A stretch of DNA of 64,000 nucleotides, taken from positions 248,001 to 312,000 of the forward strand of contig CBDCUC010000040.1 in assembly GCA_965222485.1 (NCBI GenBank), read 5' to 3'. Below the pieces are notes generated by a model that saw nothing but the letters and a program-made list of their open reading frames with translations, made no database searches and was not told the origin of the DNA. This DNA comes from CBDCUC01 sp965222485 (lineage in GTDB: Bacteria > Pseudomonadota > Alphaproteobacteria > Rhizobiales > Hyphomicrobiaceae). Below, piece by piece: positions 25,914 through 35,700 of this stretch; position 1 is the first letter of the stretch; each line of letters begins with the position of its first letter. Both the position numbers and the translations under genes were made by a program.

Positions 25914-26861
25914 ATGCAAGACGCGCGGATTACCCAAATGGTCAAAGAAAGTCACGGTGCCGTTGGGAAACTGAGGGCCGTCGCGATTCTTGCCGGTTTT
26001 GCCGCGCTGACACTTCCACTGATGCCGGTACAAGCAGCGCTTTTGCGCTTGTCGACAAAGCATGCACGCCAATTTCCGCACTGGTACCACCGTCAGGTCT
26101 GCCGGTTGTTGGGCGTCAGGTTTAACATCACCGGTGAAGTTGCTCCCGACAGACCAGTACTGCTCATTGCAAATCACACGTCATGGTTGGATATCCCGGT
26201 GTTGTCAGCCGTCGCGCCGGTGTCATTCATAGCTAAAAAGGAAGTTGGAGGCTGGCCATTTGTGTCGTCACTTGCGCGCCTGCAACGATCCGTATTCGTG
26301 GACCGCGAGCGCCGCACCTCGGTTGTGGAAACAACATCGGAAATTGCCAAACGTCTTTCACGTGGCGACACGCTCGTCCTGTTCGCGGAAGGGACCTCAA
26401 GTGATGGCAATAGGGTGCTGCCGTTCATGACCTCGTTGTTTGCCGCCGCCAAACCAGCGCAACGCCTGGTCAACGGCGATACAGCCGAAGTTTCCGCGCC
26501 CGCTAACACCGTGGTGCAGACACTTTCCATGGTCTACACCCATATCCACGGCATTCCATTGGGACGCGCGGACCGTGCCCACGTTGGCTGGTACGGTGAT
26601 ATGGAAATGACCGGACATGCGTGGCGGCTGTTCCAATCGGGCCCGCTGGATGTGCGAATAGTGATTGGCCCACCGGTGCCGCTCGATGAATTTCAGGACC
26701 GCAAGCATTTGGCCCGCGAGAGCGAAGGCAAGGTCCGCGAAGGTGTCGTCCGAATTCTGCGCAACAAGCCACACGATGAGCCAATTCAGGTCGTCAGCCC
26801 AAACCAGGAATTGAGGGCAAGGCGAAAACCTGCCAAAAGAGCCAGCGGTAATTGGGTTTAG
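25914..26861 (+). CDS. PlsC-family acyltransferase, probably OlsA (lyso-ornithine lipid acyltransferase)
   Basis: It transfers an acyl chain onto a lyso-lipid at the inner membrane. The 315-residue protein has an N-terminal hydrophobic segment (about 22-42), the catalytic HX4D motif His88-Asp93 (NHTSWLD) and a second block FAEGTSSDG (158-166), replacing the more common FPEGTR of PlsC. This variant block and the position beside rimI and miaB resemble OlsA of rhizobia, which completes ornithine lipids. OlsB is not in the window, so an ordinary 1-acylglycerol-3-phosphate acyltransferase remains possible. ATG 25938 is an alternative start. Confidence 0.82.
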   Translation: MQDARITQMVKESHGAVGKLRAVAILAGFAALTLPLMPVQAALLRLSTKHARQFPHWYHRQVCRLLGVRFNITGEVAPDRPVLLIANHTSWLDIPVLSAVAPVSFIAKKEVGGWPFVSSLARLQRSVFVDRERRTSVVETTSEIAKRLSRGDTLVLFAEGTSSDGNRVLPFMTSLFAAAKPAQRLVNGDTAEVSAPANTVVQTLSMVYTHIHGIPLGRADRAHVGWYGDMEMTGHAWRLFQSGPLDVRIVIGPPVPLDEFQDRKHLARESEGKVREGVVRILRNKPHDEPIQVVSPNQELRARRKPAKRASGNWV

Positions 26862-26996
26862 TCGGGCCTCTTCGGCTCGTTCTATGTAAACGCCCCGCGG
26901 CATGGCACGCGCGCATTTCCGGACCGGCCCAAAGCGGCAAGCCTGCAACACGGCCTACGCCTGAAAAATTGAAACAAGAACGACTGAGCGAACGAA

Positions 26997-28388
26997 TTGA
27001 CCGGTAACAACAACCAGAAACAGAACGTTTTGAAAACGGTCAGTACGCGTCAGGCGAAGAAGGTGTTCGTCAAAACGTACGGCTGCCAGATGAACGTTTA
27101 CGACTCAGAACGTATGGCCGAGGCGTTGGCGCCGCATGGCTATGAAGAAACGACGCAAGCGCACGACGCAGACGTTGTGATCCTCAACACTTGCCACATA
27201 CGCGAAAAGGCAGCCGAAAAGGTGTACTCCGAGCTTGGCCGCATCCGTCAGCTCAAGGAAGCACGCGCGAGCGAAGGCAAGGACACCCTGATCACAGTCG
27301 CAGGCTGCGTCGCACAAGCTGAAGGCGAGGAAATTTCAGCGCGTGCGCCCGTCGTTGATTTGGTCATCGGTCCGCAGAGTTATCATCGTCTGCCCGAGCT
27401 GATTGCGCGTTCAAATGCTGGAGGCTCGCGTCTCGTCGATACCGAGTTTCCTCAAGTTGATAAGTTTGCAAAGTTGCCGCAGCGGATGGGAAACCGTGCG
27501 CCTTCCGCGTTTCTGACCGTGCAGGAAGGCTGCGACAAGTTTTGCACCTTCTGCGTCGTTCCGTATACGCGCGGCATGGAATATTCGCGTCCCGTCGAAG
27601 ACCTTGCCGCCGAAGCAATCCGACTTGTCGAAGCCGGTGTTAAGGAAATCACGCTGCTTGGCCAGAATGTGAACGCTTACCACGGCGTTGGCGCCGACAA
27701 CGAAACCTGGTCGTTGGCAAACCTCATTCGCTACCTGGCAAAGATCGATGGTATCGAACGGCTGCGCTATACGACGAGCCACCCGCGCGACATGGACGAT
27801 GATCTAATTGCGGTTCATGCCGACGAACCAAAGCTGATGCCGTACCTGCACTTACCATTCCAAGCAGGCTCGGACAGAATCCTCGCGGCAATGAATCGCA
27901 GGCATACGGCAGATGACTATCGCCGCCTCGTGGATCGCATTCGGGAAGCCAACCCTGCCCTTGCGTTGTCGACTGATATCATCGTTGGATTTCCCGGCGA
28001 AACCGAACAGGAGTTCCAGCAGACAATTGCGCTCGTCGAGGAGATCGGATTCGCGCAAGCTTACTCGTTCAAGTACAGCGCCAGGCCGGGAACGCCGGCC
28101 GCGAATGCCGACGATCAGATTGCCGATGAGGACCGCAGCGAACGCCTTCAGCGCCTCCAACGCCTGCTGGATGCCCAGCAGATCGCGTTCAACGAAAGCT
28201 GTATCGGCCGTACGCTTCCTGTGTTGCTGGAGCGCGCAGGCAGGGGTCCGGGGCAACTTGTCGGGCGTTCACCGTTTTTGCAGGCGGTTCACGTGGAGGC
28301 GGCTGACGACTTGCTGGGCCAGATTATTCCTGTGGAGATCAGAGGCGCCAGCCGCAACAGCATGGCCGGTGTCATAAACGCAGCTTAA
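26997..28388 (+). CDS. miaB: tRNA-2-methylthio-N6-dimethylallyladenosine synthase MiaB
   Basis: This radical-SAM enzyme adds the methylthio group to i6A37 of tRNAs. The 463 residues contain the UPF0004 domain with its cluster cysteines (KTYGCQMN, LNTCHIREKA, VAGCVAQ), the radical-SAM CxxxCxxC at Cys178-Cys182-Cys185 (EGCDKFCTFC) and a C-terminal TRAM domain. No ATG is suitable. The frame begins at TTG 26997, and another TTG at 27030 is possible because homology starts at KKVFVKTYGC. The phoH-ybeY-corC-lnt genes follow in the same direction. Confidence 0.95.
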   Translation: MTGNNNQKQNVLKTVSTRQAKKVFVKTYGCQMNVYDSERMAEALAPHGYEETTQAHDADVVILNTCHIREKAAEKVYSELGRIRQLKEARASEGKDTLITVAGCVAQAEGEEISARAPVVDLVIGPQSYHRLPELIARSNAGGSRLVDTEFPQVDKFAKLPQRMGNRAPSAFLTVQEGCDKFCTFCVVPYTRGMEYSRPVEDLAAEAIRLVEAGVKEITLLGQNVNAYHGVGADNETWSLANLIRYLAKIDGIERLRYTTSHPRDMDDDLIAVHADEPKLMPYLHLPFQAGSDRILAAMNRRHTADDYRRLVDRIREANPALALSTDIIVGFPGETEQEFQQTIALVEEIGFAQAYSFKYSARPGTPAANADDQIADEDRSERLQRLQRLLDAQQIAFNESCIGRTLPVLLERAGRGPGQLVGRSPFLQAVHVEAADDLLGQIIPVEIRGASRNSMAGVINAA

Positions 28389-28685
28389 AGCTTGGATGAG
28401 GCGGATTTGGTCGGCGAATTCGCCCCATCCTCCCGCAAAAACGCACGCCTGAGCTGTGCTGGATGCCCTGGAGTTACTGGAAATTATTGCTGCTAAGCCA
28501 TTGCCGCAAGAGTGGCGTGTTTGCCAGATATCGGTGCTTTTGCTTCACTTCGGCGGCCGGAATTGGCATGTTGGAAGCATGAGCCGAATGGGCGGCGACG
28601 CTGTCGTGGCGGCGAGCGCGCTTAATCCCCGGTGTATTCCGGCACGATAGGCGGCAGCGGTTGCCGGATTTAGGAGAGGACCTGT

Positions 28686-29687
28686 TTGACTGATATTCGC
28701 GGACAAACCGCCATACAGCCGGGGGGCGCATCCAAGACGCCGTCCGCGCAGTTTCGACTTGAGGTTCCCTTCGAGGACAACCGGCATTTGACCCACCTGT
28801 TGGGGGAATACGATCAGCATCTGGCCCTTCTTGAAGACCGCCTAGGTATCTCTGCGCATGCGCATGGCAATGTCGTTACGCTGACCGGCAGCGAAGAAGA
28901 CTGTGAACTTGCCCGTCACGTTCTTGAAGCGCTTTACGACCAGGTGTCGTCGGGTGTCCATGTGGCTGGTGGCGATTTTGACGGTGTAATCCGGCACCAG
29001 CGCCAGCAAGCTGCTGGAACCAAATCCAGCGGCCAGGCTGAAATCGCAACCCGCCGTCGGGTGATCAGGGCGCGCACACCGTTACAGAGCGATTATATCC
29101 GCGCGATGATCGACGAGGACCTGGTGTTCGGTATCGGGCCTGCCGGAACCGGCAAGACGTATCTAGCGGTGGCCTGTGCCGCCAGTTACCTGGAACGAAA
29201 TCTAGTCGAGCGTATTATTCTGTCGCGCCCGGCCGTCGAAGCGGGTGAACGTCTCGGCTTTTTACCAGGCGATATGAAGGACAAAGTGGATCCCTATTTG
29301 CGACCGCTCTACGATGCACTCTATGACGTCCTCTCACCGGAAAAAGTCGAACGGGATATCGAGAACGGTATCATTGAAATCGCGCCGCTTGCCTTCATGC
29401 GCGGTCGCACATTGACGAATGCATTTGTAATCCTGGATGAGGCTCAAAACACTACGAGCATGCAGATGAAAATGTTCCTTACCCGCTTGGGCGAAAAGTC
29501 CAAGATGGTGGTCACAGGTGATCCCAGTCAGGTGGATTTGCCGGTCGGCATGTTGTCGGGTCTTGAGCAGGCCGTCGATCTACTCAATGGTGTAAAGGGA
29601 ATATCATCCATTCGTTTCACTGGCGCCGATGTCGTCAGACGTGACCTCGTGGCGCGTATCGTCGACGCTTACGACAAGGCCCAATAG
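28686..29687 (+). CDS. PhoH family ATPase (YbeZ/PhoH-like)
   Basis: The 333-residue protein is a P-loop ATPase of the PhoH/YbeZ group, linked to RNA metabolism and usually encoded next to YbeY. Walker A GPAGTGKTY is at about 151-159, Walker B VILDEAQNTT is near 248, and VVTGDPSQVDLP follows. The start is TTG 28686, with GGAGAGG eight bases upstream. ybeY starts 13 bases after the stop. The 297-base gap before it contains a hairpin (GGATG...CATCC, 28394-28430) but no supported gene. Confidence 0.92.
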   Translation: MTDIRGQTAIQPGGASKTPSAQFRLEVPFEDNRHLTHLLGEYDQHLALLEDRLGISAHAHGNVVTLTGSEEDCELARHVLEALYDQVSSGVHVAGGDFDGVIRHQRQQAAGTKSSGQAEIATRRRVIRARTPLQSDYIRAMIDEDLVFGIGPAGTGKTYLAVACAASYLERNLVERIILSRPAVEAGERLGFLPGDMKDKVDPYLRPLYDALYDVLSPEKVERDIENGIIEIAPLAFMRGRTLTNAFVILDEAQNTTSMQMKMFLTRLGEKSKMVVTGDPSQVDLPVGMLSGLEQAVDLLNGVKGISSIRFTGADVVRRDLVARIVDAYDKAQ

Positions 29688-29700
29688 GGCCGAAGAGACC

Positions 29701-30309
29701 ATGACCGATCCAAGTGACAGTAGGCGCTCAGCAGACACCCGAGCCAGCATCGCCAATACCGAGGCCGACCAACGTTCGTCGCCATCGGGCATCGTCGTAG
29801 AGGTATTTGTAGAAGACGACGGCTGGTCTGCAATTGAAGATGTCGCCACCAAAGTTCACCGTGCCGCCACGGCGCTCAGCATCTCTCTGCTAGACGAGGT
29901 TAACGGACAGTCCGCGGCAATCGCGCTTTCCAATGACATCCGCATTGCCGAACTCAATGGCACCTATCGTGGTAAGCATACGCCGACCAATGTGCTGTCT
30001 TTTCCCTCAGCTCGTACGCCTGCCCTTGCGGCAGAGGAATTGCGCAGCGCGAACGAACCCGTGTTTATTGGCGACATCATACTTGCCGTTGAAACCGTCA
30101 TGCGCGAAGCGAGTGAACTGAGGCGACCGCCCGAACAACACTTGCAGCATTTGGTTGTTCACGGGTTGTTACACCTACTCGGTTATGACCATGAAACGGA
30201 AAAGGATGCCCGGCACATGGAAGGACTGGAGACGAAAATACTGGAGCATATAGGTGTGCCCAACCCGCATTCGGGAGACGATCATGCCGTCGAACCACAG
30301 CAGGCATAA
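29701..30309 (+). CDS. ybeY: Endoribonuclease YbeY (rRNA maturation factor)
   Basis: YbeY is a zinc-dependent endonuclease for 16S rRNA 3'-end maturation and ribosome quality control. The signature HGLLHLLGYDH begins near residue 154 and provides the three zinc histidines. The TPTNVLSFP segment is also diagnostic. Its 202 residues include a poorly conserved polar N-terminal extension of about 30 residues. It lies between phoH and the CorC-like gene in the standard order. Confidence 0.94.
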   Translation: MTDPSDSRRSADTRASIANTEADQRSSPSGIVVEVFVEDDGWSAIEDVATKVHRAATALSISLLDEVNGQSAAIALSNDIRIAELNGTYRGKHTPTNVLSFPSARTPALAAEELRSANEPVFIGDIILAVETVMREASELRRPPEQHLQHLVVHGLLHLLGYDHETEKDARHMEGLETKILEHIGVPNPHSGDDHAVEPQQA

Positions 30310-30404
30310 TTGGAGACAGCATTTGCACCTGAAATGTGCAACCCGGCAGTCCGGCTTACGAGGCTGCAAATCTAACAAACGAGCAACATGGACTTGGATT
30401 TGAG

Positions 30405-31484
30405 ATGAGCGTTGAAGGCTCACGACCCACACTGGAATCAAAAACCGAACAGGAAGAGCAACGGGGCAATGGCGCGCCCGGATGGTTCGGCAGTTTAAAA
30501 TCCAAACTCGGCCTTCCCGGCGGCCAAACGCTCCGCGACACGCTGGAGTACCTGTTGCGCGAGGACGGCGGCTCCGGGGAAGAATCGCTCTCCACCGAAG
30601 AGCGTGAAATGTTTCTGCGCTTATTGACCTTCAACGCAAGCCGGGTTGAAGACGTCATGGTGCCGCGTGCGGACATCATCGCGGTTGAGGAGAATGAGTC
30701 TATCGGGTCCCTAATCGCCACCTTCGAGAATGCCGGCGTATCTCGTGTTCCCGTCTTCAACGAAACGTTGGATGACCCGCGTGGGATGATTCACATCAAG
30801 GATCTCTTTCGTTGGCTGATGGCGGAAGCAAATGCATCAAGCAAAAAGCAAACCAAAAAATCCTCCGACCCTAAGTCGACGGGCGCACCCACAGTTGTTG
30901 CGTTGAACGCCCTTGATCTGTCTCGACCCGTCTCCGTTGTAACGAAAATCCGCCGGCCCGTGCTCTTTGTTCCGCCGTCGATGCCCGCAATGAATCTGTT
31001 GATACGCATGCAATCGACGCGCCGCCATATGGCGCTTGTCGTTGATGAGTATGGGGGTACCGATGGTCTGATCACCATTGAGGATTTGGTAGAACAAATC
31101 GTTGGCGCAATCGAAGACGAGCATGACGAAGCAGAAGCTGCCCACATCGTTCAAGATCCCAAACTGGGTCTTGTCGCCTCGGCAAGAACCCCTGTCTCCG
31201 TACTCGAAGAACACATCGGCGCAAAGTTCATGACGCCTGAGGAAGAGGAAGACGTCGATACGCTTGGCGGTTTGGTCTTTACAATCGTTGGGCGTGTTCC
31301 TGCGCGCGGAGAAATTGTGCGCCACAGCTCAGGCCTTGAGTTTGAAGTTCTGGATGCGGATGCACGTCGTGTAAAGAAGCTGAAAATTTACTACAAGAAA
31401 CAGCAGCCAGAGGAGGTTGCTCGCGCCCGCGCGCCCGCTGATGGTCCACGCACTGATCAGAAACGCTCAGCAAAGAGCGATTGA
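30405..31484 (+). CDS. CBS-domain protein of the CorC/HlyC (transporter-associated) family
   Basis: The 359-residue cytoplasmic protein has two CBS domains (about 80-225, with VEDVMVPRADIIAVEEN, GVSRVPVFNETLDDPRGMIHIKDL and HMALVVDEYGGTDGLITIEDLVEQIVG) and a CorC_HlyC domain at the C-terminus (about 250-340). Such proteins bind adenine nucleotides and are linked to magnesium/cobalt efflux; the exact role is unsettled. A Lys/Ser-rich insertion (KKQTKKSSDPKSTG) separates the CBS repeats. The ATG at 30405 was preferred to the upstream start at 30336. Confidence 0.9.
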   Translation: MSVEGSRPTLESKTEQEEQRGNGAPGWFGSLKSKLGLPGGQTLRDTLEYLLREDGGSGEESLSTEEREMFLRLLTFNASRVEDVMVPRADIIAVEENESIGSLIATFENAGVSRVPVFNETLDDPRGMIHIKDLFRWLMAEANASSKKQTKKSSDPKSTGAPTVVALNALDLSRPVSVVTKIRRPVLFVPPSMPAMNLLIRMQSTRRHMALVVDEYGGTDGLITIEDLVEQIVGAIEDEHDEAEAAHIVQDPKLGLVASARTPVSVLEEHIGAKFMTPEEEEDVDTLGGLVFTIVGRVPARGEIVRHSSGLEFEVLDADARRVKKLKIYYKKQQPEEVARARAPADGPRTDQKRSAKSD

Positions 31485-31592
31485 GGGCGTCCCGCCAACC
31501 AATCTATTTTCTCTTTAGCCAGGGCGTTCACAAAGCAGCGCGTCAGTTATCCGAACCATGACCAGATGGATTGATTGAGGCCAAGACCGCCG

Positions 31593-33395
31593 ATGACCGC
31601 AGCGCGCGCAAATCCCAAATCAGCGTACAGCAGCATGCAGGCCTACAGCGCAGGATGGGCCGATGCGACCGCCCGCACCACTGGCTGGCGTCGCGCGGGC
31701 CTTGCCTTTCTCGCCGGTAGCTTAAGTGTGCTGGCCATGGCACCATTTTTTTGGTCGCCGGTATTATTCCTGACGCTCCCCATATGGATTTGGCTAATCG
31801 ACGGCGCCTGCGCACGACCCGGCAACGAAGGACAGCCAGCCGCACGGCCTGAGTCACGTCTGTTCAGCCGGCAGCTGAGTTTGCGACGCGCTGCGCTCGA
31901 CGGCTGGTGGTTTGGCTTCGGCTACTTTTTTTTCGGGCTGTTTTGGGTCGGCGAAGCATTTCTCGTCGAAGCTGAGGTTTTTGGTTGGCTGTTACCCTTT
32001 GCAGTAACATTGATGCCCGCTGGTCTTGCGCTGTTCTATGCACTCAGTTCGGCGCTTGCGTCTTACCTGTGGCCACTTTCGCAGGGTGTCGGCCGTATTG
32101 TTGGTCTCGCACTTGCGCTGTGCGGCGCCGAATGGCTGCGCGGTCACATTCTTACAGGCTTTCCTTGGAATACACTGGGATATGCGCTGACCTTTCCACT
32201 TGAATTGATGCAGTCCGCCGGTCTTGTCGGCATTTACGGGTTGACGCTGTGGACGGTCCTTGTATTTGCAGCACCCCTCGTTGTGCTTGCCGATGCGGGC
32301 CGGACGAGGAAATCCGCGGGGCCTAGTTCCGACCGGGTTGGTTCCAAAGTCCTCGTTGGCCGACCGTTGTTGCTGATTACAGCAACCACTCTGATGCCGC
32401 TTGCTGCCATGCTGGCTTACGGCCATGCGCAACTTTCCAGTTCTCCGACACGGTTGGCCGATAACGTGCGTATACGCCTTGTGCAGCCGAGTATCGCGCA
32501 ACGAGAGAAGTGGATGCGCGAAAAGCAGGCTGCAATTTTTCAAACGCACCTAAACTTGTCGCAGCAACAGCCGGACGGCACACGCGATGACCTCAAGGGC
32601 ATCACGCACCTGATCTGGCCGGAAGCGGCAATGCCTTTCCTTCCGTTGGACCAACCTGTTGCCATTGAAGCCATTGGCAAGCTTCTAGCGCCGGGTGCCT
32701 ATCTGATTACCGGTGCCCTTCGTGCAAAGCAGCCCAGCGGGCAGACGAATAATGCAGGCGAACGACGGCAGATCTACAACGCGATGATGGTGTTCGGTCG
32801 CGGCGGCGGGCTGGCGGCTCTCTACGACAAGATCCACCTCGTCCCATTCGGAGAATATCTACCGTTTCAACAGACGCTCGAAGCCATTGGCCTGCAACAG
32901 CTTACGCGCATGCGTGGAGGATTCTCAACGGGGGATAAACCGCGACCGCTGCTTCACGTGCCTGGCTTGCCTCCAATTGGCGCTCTGATCTGCTACGAAG
33001 CCATTTTCCCGACAACCATTGTGCAAGGCGACAATCGGCCCGGAGTACTCATTAACGTCACGAATGACGGATGGTTCGGTTCGACCACCGGGCCCCACCA
33101 GCATTTCCATCAGTCCCGCGTGCGCGCAGTCGAGGAAGGTTTGCCACTGTTTCGCGCAGCCAATAACGGGATTTCCGCGGTCGTCGATCCGGTCGGCCGC
33201 GTCCTTCATAGGCTTGAATTGGATGCACGCGGGACAATCGATTCCGAGCTTCCCAGCGCTCTCGCAGCACCACTTTATGCCCGCTTTGGAGACATTGTCT
33301 TCATAGTCAACGCACTGTTATTCTTAATTTTATTCATAATCTGCCGGCAGTTTTCGGCCCTCAGCCCCATGAATCAACGTATTGGCGGAAATTGA
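31593..33395 (+). CDS. lnt: Apolipoprotein N-acyltransferase Lnt
   Basis: Lnt adds the third acyl chain to the N-terminal cysteine of lipoproteins in the inner membrane. The 600-residue protein is longer than the usual 510-540 because of a polar N-terminal stretch and hydrophilic insertions. It has N-terminal membrane helices and a periplasmic nitrilase domain with the Glu-Lys-Cys triad: Glu near 344 (IWPEAAMPF), Lys near 413 (YDKIHLVPFGEYLP) and Cys near 467 (ICYEAIFP). The ATG at 31593 is preceded by TTGAGG. Confidence 0.95.
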   Translation: MTAARANPKSAYSSMQAYSAGWADATARTTGWRRAGLAFLAGSLSVLAMAPFFWSPVLFLTLPIWIWLIDGACARPGNEGQPAARPESRLFSRQLSLRRAALDGWWFGFGYFFFGLFWVGEAFLVEAEVFGWLLPFAVTLMPAGLALFYALSSALASYLWPLSQGVGRIVGLALALCGAEWLRGHILTGFPWNTLGYALTFPLELMQSAGLVGIYGLTLWTVLVFAAPLVVLADAGRTRKSAGPSSDRVGSKVLVGRPLLLITATTLMPLAAMLAYGHAQLSSSPTRLADNVRIRLVQPSIAQREKWMREKQAAIFQTHLNLSQQQPDGTRDDLKGITHLIWPEAAMPFLPLDQPVAIEAIGKLLAPGAYLITGALRAKQPSGQTNNAGERRQIYNAMMVFGRGGGLAALYDKIHLVPFGEYLPFQQTLEAIGLQQLTRMRGGFSTGDKPRPLLHVPGLPPIGALICYEAIFPTTIVQGDNRPGVLINVTNDGWFGSTTGPHQHFHQSRVRAVEEGLPLFRAANNGISAVVDPVGRVLHRLELDARGTIDSELPSALAAPLYARFGDIVFIVNALLFLILFIICRQFSALSPMNQRIGGN

Positions 33396-33712
33396 CCCAG
33401 CTGAGCCGGCGCTCTTGAGGGTAAACGGCTGCTTACGTATTCCACGCCGTACACACCACGATGAACACGGATAATTGACGTATGTCGCCCCAACACCTAC
33501 GAATGGGCAGCGATTGGTACCATCGCATGCATGACAATTGGTGACCAAAAATAGCAACTTAGGGGACAGGCGCTGGCAAGTTTATGTGTGACGGTCGATG
33601 ACCTGCCGATGTGATCGGCGGATGCTGAAATCGTTAGAAAATGCGAGCAACCTGTAGAAGGTACGGCAACCGGCCCAACTCACAATGCCGGTCATGCCGC
33701 AACGAGGAATAG
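33396..33712 (+). other. Intergenic region upstream of the PraR-like regulator
   Basis: This 317-base gap shows no gene. Near its end an inverted repeat, ACCGGC (33669-33674) with GCCGGT (33687-33692), lies 21 bases before the regulator ATG. It may be an operator or a hairpin near the ribosome binding site GAGGAA. Nothing else was recognised. Confidence 0.5.
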
Positions 33713-34180
33713 ATGGCGAAACAGCGAGCAGCTGACGTTGATACTGCAAGCGACGAACGCAATGCTCGGCGCCCAAATCCGGTGGATGTCCATGTCGGAA
33801 GCAGGGTGAGGTTGCGTCGTATGCTGTTGGGCATGAGCCAAGAAAAACTTGGCGAGCACTTGGGCCTGACGTTCCAGCAGATTCAGAAGTATGAAAAAGG
33901 GGTCAATCGCATTGGTGCCAGCCGCCTTTTCGATCTCGCTCAGGTCTTAGGCGTACCCGTACAGTTCTTCTACGACGAGGCACCCTCGACATCCAATGAG
34001 GCGGACCTCGCACCTGGATTTGCTGATCAGCCTGCAGAAAGCTATGTGGTCGAATTTCTTTCGACCCGCGAGGGCCTTGAACTGAACAAGGCCTTTGTCC
34101 GCGTTTCCGATCCGCGCGTCCGCCGCTCGGTCGTAGAATTGATACGCTCGCTGGCCGATGGTCCTCAAAACAGCGAGTAG
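33713..34180 (+). CDS. Xre-family transcriptional regulator, PraR-like
   Basis: This is a 155-residue DNA-binding protein. An Xre helix-turn-helix lies at about 25-85 (HVGSRVRLRRMLLGMSQEKLGEHLGLTFQQIQKYEKGVNRI) and a short C-terminal region follows. Closely similar regulators sit beside metK throughout Hyphomicrobiales. In rhizobia the homologue PraR represses quorum-sensing and surface/biofilm genes, and in Azorhizobium it represses R-body genes. Which targets apply here is unknown; no reb gene is in the window. AGGAA lies just before the ATG. Confidence 0.88.
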   Translation: MAKQRAADVDTASDERNARRPNPVDVHVGSRVRLRRMLLGMSQEKLGEHLGLTFQQIQKYEKGVNRIGASRLFDLAQVLGVPVQFFYDEAPSTSNEADLAPGFADQPAESYVVEFLSTREGLELNKAFVRVSDPRVRRSVVELIRSLADGPQNSE

Positions 34181-34433
34181 CAAGCCCAACCGGCCTTTCA
34201 CCCCTTCCAATCGGCTACACGTTACAAACCTCTCACATGCCTGGTCTGGCGCTGAGGCAAAGCGTTTGCGCTCTTGCCCCGTCGGTTTGAGTCGCGCTGT
34301 CTCCTCCACCGATCCCGAATTACTCCAATAGCCCTTATGTACACGTGTTTTGTGTGCCCTTGACCAAAGGTGCAAAGATTGCGACAACCCAGCCAATTTC
34401 CTTCACAACCTAGCTTCAATCTTGGGGGCGAGC

Positions 34434-35633
34434 TTGGCACGCACATCCTACCTGTTCACCAGCGAATCCGTATCTGAGGGTCATCCCGACAAGGTCAGCG
34501 ACCGGATTTCCGATGAAATCGTGGACCTGTTTTACCGCGAGGGCGCGAAAGCCGGGATCGATCCCTGGCAGATCCGTGCCGCGTGTGAAACGCTGACAAC
34601 GACCAATAAGGTTGTCATAGCAGGCGAGACCCGCGGCCCTGAAACGGTCTCCGTGGATATGATCTGCGGTGTCGTCCGCGATGCCATTAAGGACATCGGT
34701 TACGAGCAGGATGGGTTCCACTGGGCCAACGCCAACATTGATGTGTTGCTGCACCCACAGTCAGCCGATATCGCTCAGGGTGTTGACCAAGCCGGCAACA
34801 AGGATGAGGGTGCCGGCGACCAGGGCATTATGTTCGGTTATGCGTGCACGGAAACGCCTGAGCTTATGCCGGCACCCATCTACTACAGCCACAAAATTCT
34901 CGAAGTACTTGCCGAAGCGCGTAAGGCAAAAAAGGGTGACGCAGCAAAGCTTGGGCCCGATGCCAAGAGCCAGGTCACCGTGCGCTACGAAAATGGAAAG
35001 CCGGTTGCAGTGACGCAGATCGTTCTCTCCACGCAGCACCTCGATCCCTCACTGTCGTCGGCCGACATTCGCAAAATCGTCGAACCCTATATTCGCGACA
35101 CGCTGCCCTCTGAGTGGGTCAGCGATGACACCGTGTGGCATGTCAATCCGACAGGAAAATTTGTCATTGGCGGACCTGACGGCGACTGCGGCCTAACGGG
35201 CAGAAAGATCATCGTTGACACATACGGCGGCGCGGCCCCGCACGGCGGCGGAGCGTTCTCCGGCAAGGACACGACCAAAGTCGACCGTTCGGCGGCCTAC
35301 GCCTCTCGATACCTGGCAAAGAACGTTGTTGCCGCCGGCTTGGCTGAGCGTTGCACCATTCAGCTTGCCTATGCCATTGGCGTTGCCGAACCGCTTTCGA
35401 TCTATGTCGACACGCATGGCACCGGCACGGTTGACGAGGCCAGCTTGGAAAAAGCGCTCGGAAAAGTCATGTCTCTGACACCACGGGGCATTCGCGAGCA
35501 CCTCGGCCTCAACCGTCCGATTTACGCGCGCACCGCCGCCTATGGTCACTTCGGCCGCAAGCCTGACGATGACGGCGGTTTCTCTTGGGAGCGCACGGAT
35601 CTTGCTGACAAGATCAAGGCGGCGGTTGCGTGA
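34434..35633 (+). CDS. metK: S-adenosylmethionine synthetase
   Basis: It makes S-adenosylmethionine from methionine and ATP. The 399-residue product has SEGHPDKV (12-19), the ATP motif GAGDQGIMFGYA (about 127-138) and the P-loop-like GGGAFSGKD (about 271-279). The start is the TTG at 34434, which gives the family N-terminus ARTSYLFTSESVSEGHPDKV and is preceded by GGGGGCG; the frame is open upstream without homology. The 253-base leader shows no SAM riboswitch that I can recognise. Confidence 0.96.
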   Translation: MARTSYLFTSESVSEGHPDKVSDRISDEIVDLFYREGAKAGIDPWQIRAACETLTTTNKVVIAGETRGPETVSVDMICGVVRDAIKDIGYEQDGFHWANANIDVLLHPQSADIAQGVDQAGNKDEGAGDQGIMFGYACTETPELMPAPIYYSHKILEVLAEARKAKKGDAAKLGPDAKSQVTVRYENGKPVAVTQIVLSTQHLDPSLSSADIRKIVEPYIRDTLPSEWVSDDTVWHVNPTGKFVIGGPDGDCGLTGRKIIVDTYGGAAPHGGGAFSGKDTTKVDRSAAYASRYLAKNVVAAGLAERCTIQLAYAIGVAEPLSIYVDTHGTGTVDEASLEKALGKVMSLTPRGIREHLGLNRPIYARTAAYGHFGRKPDDDGGFSWERTDLADKIKAAVA

Positions 35634-35700
35634 TCGGGTGCGCCAAATTTGACGCGTCTTAACAATTCCATCTCGCACTGAAGCGCTCTATATCGCTGGC

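Noticed and set aside
34181..34433. Possible SAM riboswitch upstream of metK
   Set aside because: I looked for the SAM-II and SAM/SAH conserved blocks. Only a loose CACAAC...GGGGGCG resemblance is present; no consistent stems were found.
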